Positions 44,572 through 52,960 of a DNA stretch of 64,000 nt are shown in pieces; position 1 is the stretch's first letter; the number at the start of each line of letters is the position of its first letter. This stretch comes from Alloalcanivorax profundimaris. GTDB taxonomy: Bacteria > Pseudomonadota > Gammaproteobacteria > Pseudomonadales > Alcanivoracaceae. The translations under genes and the position numbers were made by a program. A model generated the notes under the pieces. The model saw only the letters and a list, made by a program, of their open reading frames with translations, was not told the DNA's origin and did not search any database. The stretch lies in contig NZ_JABJWH010000009.1 in the NCBI RefSeq assembly GCF_015265435.1, forward strand, positions 1-64,000. The letters run 5' to 3'.

Positions 44572-46175
44572 TCGCCCGCCCGCGACCAGACACTGTCGGC
44601 ACCGCCTTGCCGTACCCGGCGGGCGGTGCGGCGGGCCGCCAGCACCAGCAGCCCGGCGGCCAGTAACGCGCTGACTTCCACGCTCAGCAGCCCCGGCCGG
44701 GGATACACCCAGGGCGGCAGCGACGGCGCCAGCCAGGCCACCAGACCGGTGAGCGGGATCGCCAGGGTGGCGAGAGCGCTGAGCCACAGCAATTCCACCG
44801 CGGCCCGCGCCGGGCCGCGCCAGAATGCCCAGGCTACGCTGCCCAGGAAGACCGCGTAGTACACCGCCGGGTACCAGGCGTTGGCGTCCGCCGCCAGACC
44901 CTGGACCCATTTGCCCGCCACCATGGCCGCGGACACCCCGGCCACGCAGCCCCAACACACCCCCACGGTGGCCGCCGCCATGGCCCGGGTGGCACGCCGC
45001 TGCCTGACCGGCGCCCCGCCGCGCCGCTGTTTGCGGCGGCGGCTTTCCACCCACAGCAGGTTGCCGCTGTAGAACAGGAAGGCGCCGCCCAGCCCCATCA
45101 GCACATAGCTCCAGCGGATCACCGGCCCGCCAAAGTTGCCGAAGTGCAGGGCGAAGAACGCCGTGACAATGTCGATCCAGGTGTCCTCGTGGCCGGGCAG
45201 ATAGTCCAGGCTGGTGATTTCGCCGCTGTAGGGATCCATGCCGGCGAAGCCCCGGGTGGCCCCCCGTAGCATGTGCCCCTCGCTTTTGCCACCCACGCGC
45301 AGGGCGGCCCGGGGACCCAGCGGGTCGCTGTAGACCAGCTCCCGGGGCTCGAACCCGGGCTCGACGTCGCGCAGCGTGGCCAGCAGGGTGGCCGGCGCCA
45401 CCAGCTGGTCGGCGCCCCGGGGCGCGCCCTCCGGCGCCGGCGCGGGGCGCTCGAACAGCGGGCGGTCGCCATAGACCGCCTGCCCCAGGGCGGTGTAGAT
45501 CTGGTCGTGGAAGGCGAATACGATCACCGTCAGGCCGATCATCAGGTGAAACGGCAGGCTGGTGATCCCCACCACGTTGTGGGCGTCCAGCCAGAAACGC
45601 TTGAGGTTGCGCCCGCGCCGCAGGGCCAGGAAGTCCTTGATCAGCGTGGGCAACAACACCACCAGCCCGGACACCAGCGCCAGCACATACAGCACGCACA
45701 CCACGCCCATGGCGTAAACGCCCCAGTAATGATGGCCCCGCCCGGGGATGCCGCCGGTCTGGTGGAGCAGATCGATAAGCTCCGCCATGGCGGAGGGCGA
45801 GCTCTCCACGGTGACCAGATCGCCGCTGGCGTCCAGGGTGGTGCCCCGCGCCACGCCGCCACCGTGATCGTCACCGCCTTCCCGCCAGACCAGCGGCGCC
45901 GGCGTATTTTCCTCGGGGCGCAGGTGCAGGGTGAAGCCCCGGGCCGAGCCGGGGTGGGCCTCCAGGGTGGCGGCGATCAGCGCCGGCCACTGGCCGGCTC
46001 CGGGCCAGTCCGCCGGCGCCACCTTTTGCTGTTGCGGCGGCGTGGCCCAACGTTCCAGGGGATCCTTGAACATGGTGAGGGCACCGGCGTAGAAGCCGAT
46101 GAACAGCATCATGCCGGCGATCAGGCCGGTCCAGGTGTGCAGGGTCTTGTAAACGCGGATCACGTCGCTGCGCAT
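44559..46175 (-). CDS. PepSY-associated transmembrane protein, siderophore-reductase-like
   Basis: 538 aa from the ATG at 46175. LHTWTGLIAGMMLFIGFYAG at the N-terminus, then HHYWGVYAMGVVCVLYVLAL, LDAHNVVGITSLPFHLMIGL and ALHFGNFGGPVIRWSYVLMG. The membrane-embedded histidines suggest heme or flavin-linked electron transfer. Related proteins beside TonB receptors (FoxB, FpvG, PiuB) reduce ferric siderophores in the inner membrane. It is the last gene of the operon and starts 2 nt after the previous stop. Confidence 0.88.
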   Translation of the reverse strand: MRSDVIRVYKTLHTWTGLIAGMMLFIGFYAGALTMFKDPLERWATPPQQQKVAPADWPGAGQWPALIAATLEAHPGSARGFTLHLRPEENTPAPLVWREGGDDHGGGVARGTTLDASGDLVTVESSPSAMAELIDLLHQTGGIPGRGHHYWGVYAMGVVCVLYVLALVSGLVVLLPTLIKDFLALRRGRNLKRFWLDAHNVVGITSLPFHLMIGLTVIVFAFHDQIYTALGQAVYGDRPLFERPAPAPEGAPRGADQLVAPATLLATLRDVEPGFEPRELVYSDPLGPRAALRVGGKSEGHMLRGATRGFAGMDPYSGEITSLDYLPGHEDTWIDIVTAFFALHFGNFGGPVIRWSYVLMGLGGAFLFYSGNLLWVESRRRKQRRGGAPVRQRRATRAMAAATVGVCWGCVAGVSAAMVAGKWVQGLAADANAWYPAVYYAVFLGSVAWAFWRGPARAAVELLWLSALATLAIPLTGLVAWLAPSLPPWVYPRPGLLSVEVSALLAAGLLVLAARRTARRVRQGGADSVWSRAGDQLA

Positions 46176-46177
46176 GA

Positions 46178-46483
46178 TCAGCCCCCCGCCAGGCCGGCGC
46201 GGGCCGCCAGCAGAAGACCGAAGGCGGCCAGATTGGCGGCGCCCAGCCACAGCCAGGCGTGCACGCCGCTGGGGAACAGATAAACCAGGGAGAAGGTGAT
46301 CATCCAGGGCACCGGCACCATCCACATGACCAGCTGCACCTTGTTGACGGCGTCAATGCCGCCGGGGCCCAGCCAGGCGAACAGACCGCTCAAGGCAATG
46401 CCCAGGGTAAAGCCCAACAGCCCGCCGGCCAGGGTCTTGCTCCACCAATCCGGCCGGATCGGGGTGTACTTGGGTTTCGCCAT
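46178..46483 (-). CDS. Small membrane protein of siderophore operon (DUF3649-like)
   Basis: 101 aa with three hydrophobic segments (LAGGLLGFTLGIALSGLFAW, VMWMVPVPWMITFSLVYLF, LGAANLAAFGLLLAARAGLA). This matches the small DUF3649-type protein between TonB receptors and PepSY proteins in proteobacterial iron operons; the family name is from memory. The ATG overlaps the previous stop as TGATG, and the next gene starts 2 nt after this stop, so translation is coupled. Confidence 0.75.
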   Translation of the reverse strand: MAKPKYTPIRPDWWSKTLAGGLLGFTLGIALSGLFAWLGPGGIDAVNKVQLVMWMVPVPWMITFSLVYLFPSGVHAWLWLGAANLAAFGLLLAARAGLAGG

Positions 46484-46740
46484 CAATGATCCCCGCGACG
46501 CAGCAGGGACAACAGGGGCAGCAGGCCGAGCAGCAGCATCAACACGGTCAGCGCGGCGAAGAAACCCGCCTTGGGGTCCAGGGCCCGCATCCAGGCGGGC
46601 CAGGATAGCAGCACCAGCACCGCCGCCCAGGGCAGCCAGCCCCGGCTCAACGGCTGGCGCAGCCAGCCCTGGTTGGGCGACGCCAGATACAGCAAGGCGG
46701 CCCCGACAATGCTCAGTATCAGACTGACGGCGATGGCCAT
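46483..46740 (-). CDS. Small membrane protein of siderophore operon (DUF3325-like)
   Basis: 85 aa from the ATG at 46740 behind GGAGA; an ATG eight codons upstream would overlap the receptor gene. Three hydrophobic segments (VSLILSIVGAALLYLAS, AAVLVLLSWPAWM, LTVLMLLLGLLPLLSLL). Its place directly after the receptor fits the DUF3325 class by context. Function unknown; perhaps a partner of the PepSY reductase. Confidence 0.72.
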   Translation of the reverse strand: MAIAVSLILSIVGAALLYLASPNQGWLRQPLSRGWLPWAAVLVLLSWPAWMRALDPKAGFFAALTVLMLLLGLLPLLSLLRRGDH

Positions 46741-46757
46741 GGTGTTCTCCTCTCCGC

Positions 46758-49235
46758 TTACCAACGGTATTTGACGCTGGCGGTGACAGTGCGGGCCGAG
46801 CCAAAGGAACAGCCGTACTGGGTGCAGGTGGTGAGGTATTCCTCGTCCTTCAGATTGCGGCCGGTGAGCGCCAGGCTCAGGCCACGGGCGCCGAAGCGGC
46901 TCAGGTCGTACCGCAGGGAGGCATCGTAAAGGGTATAGCTGTCCAGGCGGTACTGATTCTCCGCGTCACCGTACAAATCGCTGACGTAACGGGCGCCGGC
47001 GCTCAGCCCGAGCCCCGCCAGGGGACCCTGGCGCCACTGATAGTCGAGCCACAGGCTGGCCATGTTTTCCGGGGCCAGGGGCTTGTCGTTGCCCTCCTGC
47101 TCGCCATCGGTGACCTCGGTGTCCAGGCGGGTATAGCTGGCGGTGACGCTGAGCCCGCTTTCGTGCCACATCTTGGCCTCCAGCTCCGCGCCCCGGGTGC
47201 GGGTCTCGCCGGTTTGCCGCTGGCAGGGCCCGGTGTCGAGGCAGGCCGCGTCGGCCGGCGGGTTGGCGTCCAACACCACCAGGTTGGTCTGGTATAGATC
47301 GAACAGCGACAGGGTAACCAGGCTGTTGCTGCGCGGCGGCTGGAACTTCACCCCCATTTCGTATTGCTTGCCCTCGGAGGGCTCGAACGGGGAGCCGCTG
47401 GAATCATCGCCGCTGAGCGGCTCGAAGGAGGTGGCGTAACTGGCGTAGGGGGCCAGGCCGTTATCGAACAGGTAGGTGGCGCCGGCGCGCCAGGTGAGCG
47501 CGTGGTCGTCGGCGGAATCCGCGTCGTCCAGGGCGTCCACCTCGAAGTAATCCTGGCGGGCGCCCAGGGTGAACCGCCATTGGTTCAGGGCGATCAGGTC
47601 CTGCAGGTAGACGCCGGTCTGGCGCTCGACCCGGTCTTGATCGATCTGTACCGCCAGGCTCTCCTCGAACCCGGCGGCGCCACCGTAGACGGGATTGAAG
47701 ACATCGATGTCGGGAATATTGGCGGTCACCATGTAACGGGTGGCCTGCCAGTGGCTGCGCAGATAGTCCACGCCCATCACCATGTCATGGCTCAGGCCGC
47801 CGGTGCGGAAACGGGCCTTGAACTGGTTGTCCGCCTGGATGCTGCGCAGGTCGCCCTCGCCTTTCACGCCACGGCGGGGGAAGGTCCGGTTATCCCCGTT
47901 GAGGCCGCCGTTGTCGACGGTGAGGCGCGGGTTGGAGACCACCGTTCGGAACAGGGTGTCCACGTAGCTGTATTTCAGGTTCTGGCGGAACGACCAGACG
48001 TCGTTGAAATAGTGGTTGAGGTCGTAGCCCACGGCCCACTGTTCGCGGTCATAGGTGTTCCAGTCCGGTTCGCCGAGAAAGGTGTCCCGGTCGATGTACC
48101 CGTAGGGCGTGGGGTACAACAGCCCCTGCACCGGCAGGAACTGATAGGTGGAGCCGCCTTCGTCCTTCTGGTAATAGCTCAGGAAGGTGATGTCGGTGTC
48201 CCCGGACACGAACCAGGTGGCGCTGGGCGCCAGATAGAGCCGGCTCAGTTCGGTCTCGTCCACCTGGGCATCGCCGTCGTTGTAGGAACCCACCAGGCGG
48301 CCCAGCACCTGGCCGTCACCGGTCAAATCGCCGCCCAGATCGAAGGCGCCTTCATATTGATCAAAACTGCCCGCCTCCAGGACCACCTCGTTGCGGTGAT
48401 CGTAGGCCGGCCGCTTGGCCACCATGTTGACCAGCCCACCGGGAGCCACCTGCCCGTACAGCACGGCGGCGGGACCTTTCATGACCTCCACCCGCTCCAG
48501 CCCGTAGGCGTCCACCTGGGTGGTGGTCCACTGGCCGCCCCGGGGCATGCGCAGGCCGTCCAGGTACATGTTGTTGCTCCAGCTGCCGGCGTCGAAACCA
48601 CGAATGCGGATGTCGTCCACGCGGCTGTCGATGCCATCCAGTTCCGTGCTCACGCCGGCGGCGTAATTGAGCGCGTCCATCACCGTGTCGGAACCGCGGT
48701 CGTCCATTTCCTGGCGGGTCACCACGGAGATCGATTGCGGCACTTCCAGCAGCGCCGCGTCGGTTTTCGTGGCAGTGGCCGAATGGGTGGCCAGATAGCC
48801 CTTGCTGGCCGCGCCCCAGGCGTATTCCGTCACCGGCGACTGGTCGGCCACCTGCACCTCTTCCAGGCGATGCACGTCCTCGGCGCCGCGCTCCACCACC
48901 ACGCCGTCGCCGGTAAACCGCCAGACAAGACCGCTGCCCGCCAACAGGGTGGCCAGCGCCTGATCCAGGCTGAGCGTGCCATTGACCGCGTTGGCGGTGA
49001 TCGCCGGCAAATCACCGGCATGGCGGATGGGCACGCCGGTTTGCTGGGAGAGATTGGCCAGGGCCCGGGTCAGGTCCTGGGCGGGCACCGCCACCCGCAC
49101 CCGCTGCGGGCGATGGCTGGCACGGGGGGTATCGGTGACCTGGGCCAGCGCCGGCGGCGCCAGGGCGCCCAGGGAAACCGCGAAACACCCCATCAACACG
49201 CCCGCGCTGGGCGCCATGCCAATCCGCATGTGCAT
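46758..49235 (-). CDS. TonB-dependent siderophore receptor with N-terminal STN signalling domain
   Basis: 825 aa outer-membrane receptor for a ferric siderophore. The signal peptide ends near ALAPPALA; the STN domain (about 50-110; VPAQDLTRALANLSQQTGVP, ALATLLAGSGLVWRF) usually contacts an anti-sigma factor. The plug has VEVMKGPAAVLYGQVAPGGLVNMV and the barrel ends in TVTASVKYRW with a C-terminal aromatic. No ECF sigma or anti-sigma gene is in the window, so the signalling partners must lie elsewhere or be lost. A Fur box lies in the leader. The ligand class (hydroxamate or carboxylate) cannot be read from the sequence. Confidence 0.94.
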   Translation of the reverse strand: MHMRIGMAPSAGVLMGCFAVSLGALAPPALAQVTDTPRASHRPQRVRVAVPAQDLTRALANLSQQTGVPIRHAGDLPAITANAVNGTLSLDQALATLLAGSGLVWRFTGDGVVVERGAEDVHRLEEVQVADQSPVTEYAWGAASKGYLATHSATATKTDAALLEVPQSISVVTRQEMDDRGSDTVMDALNYAAGVSTELDGIDSRVDDIRIRGFDAGSWSNNMYLDGLRMPRGGQWTTTQVDAYGLERVEVMKGPAAVLYGQVAPGGLVNMVAKRPAYDHRNEVVLEAGSFDQYEGAFDLGGDLTGDGQVLGRLVGSYNDGDAQVDETELSRLYLAPSATWFVSGDTDITFLSYYQKDEGGSTYQFLPVQGLLYPTPYGYIDRDTFLGEPDWNTYDREQWAVGYDLNHYFNDVWSFRQNLKYSYVDTLFRTVVSNPRLTVDNGGLNGDNRTFPRRGVKGEGDLRSIQADNQFKARFRTGGLSHDMVMGVDYLRSHWQATRYMVTANIPDIDVFNPVYGGAAGFEESLAVQIDQDRVERQTGVYLQDLIALNQWRFTLGARQDYFEVDALDDADSADDHALTWRAGATYLFDNGLAPYASYATSFEPLSGDDSSGSPFEPSEGKQYEMGVKFQPPRSNSLVTLSLFDLYQTNLVVLDANPPADAACLDTGPCQRQTGETRTRGAELEAKMWHESGLSVTASYTRLDTEVTDGEQEGNDKPLAPENMASLWLDYQWRQGPLAGLGLSAGARYVSDLYGDAENQYRLDSYTLYDASLRYDLSRFGARGLSLALTGRNLKDEEYLTTCTQYGCSFGSARTVTASVKYRW

Positions 49236-49259
49236 CGGCCATCACCTCTTTCAATTATT

Positions 49260-49290
49260 AATGAGAATTATTATCAATAATAGTCTCATT
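49260..49290. promoter_or_regulatory. Fur box upstream of the siderophore receptor
   Basis: AATGAGAATTATTATCAAT (49260-49278) closely matches Fur-box forms such as AATGAGAATNATTATCATT. AATGAGA also pairs with TCTCATT at 49284-49290. It lies 25 bp before the receptor start in an AT-rich leader. Confidence 0.8.
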
Positions 49291-49350
49291 AACGAGGATC
49301 AGGCAATCACCTCTTCATCACGGCGTGAACCGGTGCGCGGAGCGCGCGGT

Positions 49351-50271
49351 TCAGGCGCGCATGCGCAGGGCCGCCAGCATGGTCTCCAGGCGCGGCACTG
49401 CGACGCCGTGCTTCTCGGCGATGGCCACCACGTTGCCGAGGATGGCGTCCAGCTCGATGGGCCGGCCGTTCAGATAATCCAGGGCCATGCTGTTCTTGTA
49501 GGCCGGCATCTTGCGGGTGCCCTCGATGTTCTTGTCCACCAGCTGCGGCGGCAGCGGGTGGCCGTCCGCCTGGGCGGCGGCCATCACCTCCTCCATCAGC
49601 TCGCGCACCAGCTTCTCGCCGCCGGGGGTGTCCAGCATGGTCAGGGTGTCGGCGCCGTTGGCGAGCACCGAGAGCGGATTGAAGGGCGTGTTCCAGACGC
49701 ACTTGAGCCAGCGCTCGCGGACCACGTCCTCGGCCAGCTTGATGTCGATGCCACCGGCCACGAACAGGTCGCGCAGCGCTTCGCAATGGGCATCCAGGCC
49801 GGACGGAAAGCGGCCCATGACCAGGCGGCCGTAGGCGTTGTGCTTGATGCGCCCGGGTGCCACCCGGCTCACGGCGACGAACGCCAGACAGCTGATGATG
49901 GGGTTGTCCGGATAGGCGTCCGCCAGCTCCCGCTCGATGTCCAGGCCGTTCTGGATCAGCACGATGCGGGTGCCCTCGCCCACCCAGGGTTTGACCAGGG
50001 CGGCGCGGTCGCTGCCGGGCAGCACCTTGGTGGCGAGGATCAGGTAGTCCGGCGCCGCGTCCGGGCGGTCGCCGTCCTTGTACAGCCGGTCCGGGGTCCA
50101 GGAAATATCCCCCAGGGGGCTTTCGAACTGGAAGCCGTGTTCCTTGACGGCGTCGTACTCGGAGCGCACCACGGCGCTCACCGTGCAGCCGGCGCGCTTG
50201 AGGATGGCGCCGTAGAAGCTGCCAATGGCGCCGGCGCCGATGATCAGGGCATGGGGTTGGGAATCGGTCAT
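49351..50271 (-). CDS. 2-dehydropantoate 2-reductase family protein (PanE/ApbA-like)
   Basis: 306 aa. IIGAGAIGSFYGAILKRAG is the NADP-binding Rossmann glycine motif; LIQNGLDIE, KCVWNTPFNPLSVLAN (containing the catalytic-type Lys) and the C-terminal helical domain fit ApbA/PanE. Ketopantoate reduction is possible, but its place behind an MFS pump and an MDR reductase suggests another keto or aldehyde substrate. Start ATG and the preceding stop overlap as TGATG. Confidence 0.85.
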   Translation of the reverse strand: MTDSQPHALIIGAGAIGSFYGAILKRAGCTVSAVVRSEYDAVKEHGFQFESPLGDISWTPDRLYKDGDRPDAAPDYLILATKVLPGSDRAALVKPWVGEGTRIVLIQNGLDIERELADAYPDNPIISCLAFVAVSRVAPGRIKHNAYGRLVMGRFPSGLDAHCEALRDLFVAGGIDIKLAEDVVRERWLKCVWNTPFNPLSVLANGADTLTMLDTPGGEKLVRELMEEVMAAAQADGHPLPPQLVDKNIEGTRKMPAYKNSMALDYLNGRPIELDAILGNVVAIAEKHGVAVPRLETMLAALRMRA

Positions 50272-51719
50272 CAGGATTTCTCCGCGTGCATTCGTTGCTC
50301 GCCCCGGCGCAGCGCGCGCAGGGGCCAGAAACCAAGAACGAAAACGATCAGTAACATCAGGTAGGCGTCATCGAAGCCCACCTCGAAAGCATGGGGGTGG
50401 CCGGCCTCGGGATAAGCCTGCCAGTAGCGGTCGGAAAAGAATTGTACGCACACGGCGCACAGGTTCACGCCCAGGGCACCGCCGGTCTGGCGGCCGAAGT
50501 TGATGATGCCGGCGCCCTGGGGAATCAGCGCCGGCGGCAACATCGCCAGGCTGCCGGTGGTCACCGGCGGCATCATCAGCCCCATGGCCAGCCGCGCCAG
50601 CACCGCCCAGGTGATCAGCCAGGCACCGGCGGTGGCGCCGTCGGCGCCGCGCATCATCACCATGCTGGTGATGAAGAACAGCAGCCCCGCGGCCACCAGG
50701 CCGGTGATCGGCATGCGGTCGGTCAAGTAGCCGACGAACGGAAAAATAAAGGCCATGGACAAGCCGGCGGGCATCAGCATCAAACCGGCGGCGGAGGCGC
50801 TGAACCCGGACACCTGCTGGAAGTACAGCGGGAACATGTAGGTGGAAGCGAACACCCCGGCGCCGATTGCCATGGACAGCAGAAAGCCGCCGCCGAACCC
50901 GGGCGTCTGGAACACGCGCAGGTCGAACAGCGGGTGGCGGGCGCACCGCTGCCAGAGCACGAACGCCACCAGCAACAGCGGCCCGCCGATCAAGGCGGCG
51001 AGCAGCCACGGCTCCAGCCAGCCGCGACGCAGGCCGGAGGCCAGCGCCCACAGGGTGGCGGTGAGCCCGAGGCTGAGCAGCCCGAGGCCGGCCCAGTCCA
51101 GAGGCGGCGCCTGCTCTTCGCGGTGGTCGGGCAGAAAGGCGCGGGCCAGGAGCATGGCCACGGCGCAGGCGGGCAGCACCACGAAGAAGGTGGCGCGCCA
51201 GGACCAGGCGTCCACCAGCACCCCGCCCAGGGCCGGCGCGATGGCCGGGCCCAGGATCACGCCCATGCCATAGATGCCCATGGCCTGGCCGCGCTTGTGC
51301 AGCGGGAACACCTGGAAGATGGTGATCATGGCCAGCGGCTGGATCAGGCCGGCCATGACCCCTTGCAGCACCCGCGCCAGCACCAGCACCACGAAGCTGT
51401 CGGCGAACCCGCCCAGCAGCGAGGCGGCGATGAACACCCCCAGGGCGATCAGATAGGCGCCCCGGGAACCGAAACGGGCCACCGCCCAGGCATTGAGCAG
51501 CATGCCCACGGTCATCGCCGCCAAAAAGCCGGTGGCGAGCCAGTGGACCTGATCCTGCTCCAGGCGGTACTGGGCCATGATCGACGGCACCGCCACATTG
51601 ATGATGGTGGAGGCCAGCACCACGGACAGGGTGCCGAGCATCACCGTGACGGTGGCGAACCATCGATAGCGGGTGCCGTGGCGCTCGAACAGACGCGCCA
51701 CGGCCGGATTGTCGGACAT
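50271..51719 (-). CDS. DHA2-family MFS drug/proton antiporter (EmrB/QacA type)
   Basis: 482 aa with about 14 membrane helices. It has IYGMGVILGPAIAPALGGVL (the antiporter motif C region) followed by WSWRATFFVVLPACAVAML; an early motif resembling LATGFLAAMTVGMLLNAWAVARF also fits. No EmrA-type membrane fusion protein is adjacent, so it is probably a single-component inner-membrane exporter. It starts 9 bp after the MDR reductase stop. Confidence 0.9.
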   Translation of the reverse strand: MSDNPAVARLFERHGTRYRWFATVTVMLGTLSVVLASTIINVAVPSIMAQYRLEQDQVHWLATGFLAAMTVGMLLNAWAVARFGSRGAYLIALGVFIAASLLGGFADSFVVLVLARVLQGVMAGLIQPLAMITIFQVFPLHKRGQAMGIYGMGVILGPAIAPALGGVLVDAWSWRATFFVVLPACAVAMLLARAFLPDHREEQAPPLDWAGLGLLSLGLTATLWALASGLRRGWLEPWLLAALIGGPLLLVAFVLWQRCARHPLFDLRVFQTPGFGGGFLLSMAIGAGVFASTYMFPLYFQQVSGFSASAAGLMLMPAGLSMAFIFPFVGYLTDRMPITGLVAAGLLFFITSMVMMRGADGATAGAWLITWAVLARLAMGLMMPPVTTGSLAMLPPALIPQGAGIINFGRQTGGALGVNLCAVCVQFFSDRYWQAYPEAGHPHAFEVGFDDAYLMLLIVFVLGFWPLRALRRGEQRMHAEKS

Positions 51720-51728
51720 GGAGGACCC

Positions 51729-52760
51729 TTACTTCAGGGTCGGGTCTTCACCGACGCGGACCAGCAGCTTGCCCCGGTTCTTGCCCTGCAGCAGGCCCTG
51801 GAACGCACTGACGGCGTTTTCCAGACCGTCCACCACGTCTTCCTGGTAATGCACCTTGCCGTCGCGGATCCAGGCGCTCATGTCGCGCTGGAAGTCCGGG
51901 CCACGGTGGGCGTAGTCGAACTGGATAAAGCCCTTGATCAGCAGACGCTTGACCAGCACCTTGCCCATGAAGCCGGGCAGGCGATCCGGGCCCTGGGGCA
52001 TTTCCGTGTCGTTGTAGTGGGCGATGCGGCCACACACCGGAATGCGGGCGAAGTCGTTGACCAGCTCCATCACCGCGTCGAAGGTGTCGCCGCCCACGTT
52101 CTCGAAGTAGACGTCGATGCCGTCCGGGCAGGCTTTCTTGAGCTGGTCACGGAAGTCCGCGTCCTTGTAATTGACGCAGGCGTCGAAGCCGTAGGCGTCG
52201 ACCACGTGCTTGCACTTGTCCTCGGCGCCGGCCACGCCGACCACGCGACAACCCTGGATCTTGGCGATCTGGCCGACCACCTGGCCCACCGCGCCGGCGG
52301 CGGCGGACACCACCACGGTTTCGCCTTTTTGCGGCTTGCCGATTTCATCCAGGCCCACGTAGGCGGTGAAGCCGGGCATGCCGAGCACGCCCACGGCGGT
52401 GCTGATCGGTGCCTGGGCCGGGTCCAGCTTGCGCATCATTTTCGGGCTGTTGACGGAGTATTCCTGCCAGCCGCCCGGGCACAGCACATAGTCGCCCTGC
52501 TTGAAGTCGCCGCTGCGCGATTCCACCACCTGGCCCACGGTGGCGCCCTCCATGACGGCGCCCTCCTCCACGCTGGCGGCGTAGGACTTGGCGGCGCTCA
52601 TGCGGCCGCGCATGTAGGGGTCCAGGGACAGATAGATGGTGCGCACCAGCACCTGGCCCTCGCCCACCTCGGGGACACTGCCTTCCTGGAGTTTCAGGTT
52701 TTCATCACCGGGCATGCCGGTGGGACGTTTGGCGAGAATGATCTGACGATTAGCGGACAT
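51729..52760 (-). CDS. NADP-dependent MDR oxidoreductase (CurA/leukotriene-reductase type)
   Basis: 343 aa. LSLDPYMRGRMS, DYVLCPGGWQEY, GVLGMPGFTAYVGLDEIG and VSAAAGAVGQVVGQIAKIQGCRVVG are the signature blocks of the zinc-independent MDR subfamily that reduces alpha,beta-unsaturated ketones and aldehydes. A GGGAG ribosome site precedes the ATG. It heads the three-gene operon with the MFS pump and the PanE-like protein, suggesting detoxification of reactive carbonyls; this is inference. Confidence 0.92.
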   Translation of the reverse strand: MSANRQIILAKRPTGMPGDENLKLQEGSVPEVGEGQVLVRTIYLSLDPYMRGRMSAAKSYAASVEEGAVMEGATVGQVVESRSGDFKQGDYVLCPGGWQEYSVNSPKMMRKLDPAQAPISTAVGVLGMPGFTAYVGLDEIGKPQKGETVVVSAAAGAVGQVVGQIAKIQGCRVVGVAGAEDKCKHVVDAYGFDACVNYKDADFRDQLKKACPDGIDVYFENVGGDTFDAVMELVNDFARIPVCGRIAHYNDTEMPQGPDRLPGFMGKVLVKRLLIKGFIQFDYAHRGPDFQRDMSAWIRDGKVHYQEDVVDGLENAVSAFQGLLQGKNRGKLLVRVGEDPTLK

Positions 52761-52828
52761 GGTGTGCGTTCTCCCGAATGCTAAATTGTTATTCGCGCTC
52801 AGCGGTTATAAGAAACCGAAGATGCTGA

Positions 52829-52930
52829 GTTAACAGTGAACAGTTAACAGTGAACAGCGAACCCCGACGGGCGCTCAGGCGTATCCGAGAGGGGGGGTCG
52901 CTATTAACTGTTCACTGTTAACTATTAACT
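52829..52930. repeat. Inverted array of GTTAACAGTGAACAG words
   Basis: The left arm 52829-52857 has tandem GTTAACAGTGAACAG words; the right arm 52902-52930 is the inverse (CTATTAACTGTTCACTGTTA and so on). A 44-bp spacer separates them. The array adjoins the terminator at 52931. Confidence 0.7.
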
Positions 52931-52960
52931 AAAAAGGGCGGCCCGAAGGCCGCCCTTTTT
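52931..52960. terminator. Bidirectional Rho-independent terminator
   Basis: AAAAAGGGCGGCC/GGCCGCCCTTTTTT: a strong hairpin with A and T tracts on both sides, directly after the stop of the small acyl-CoA dehydrogenase subunit on the minus strand. Confidence 0.88.
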
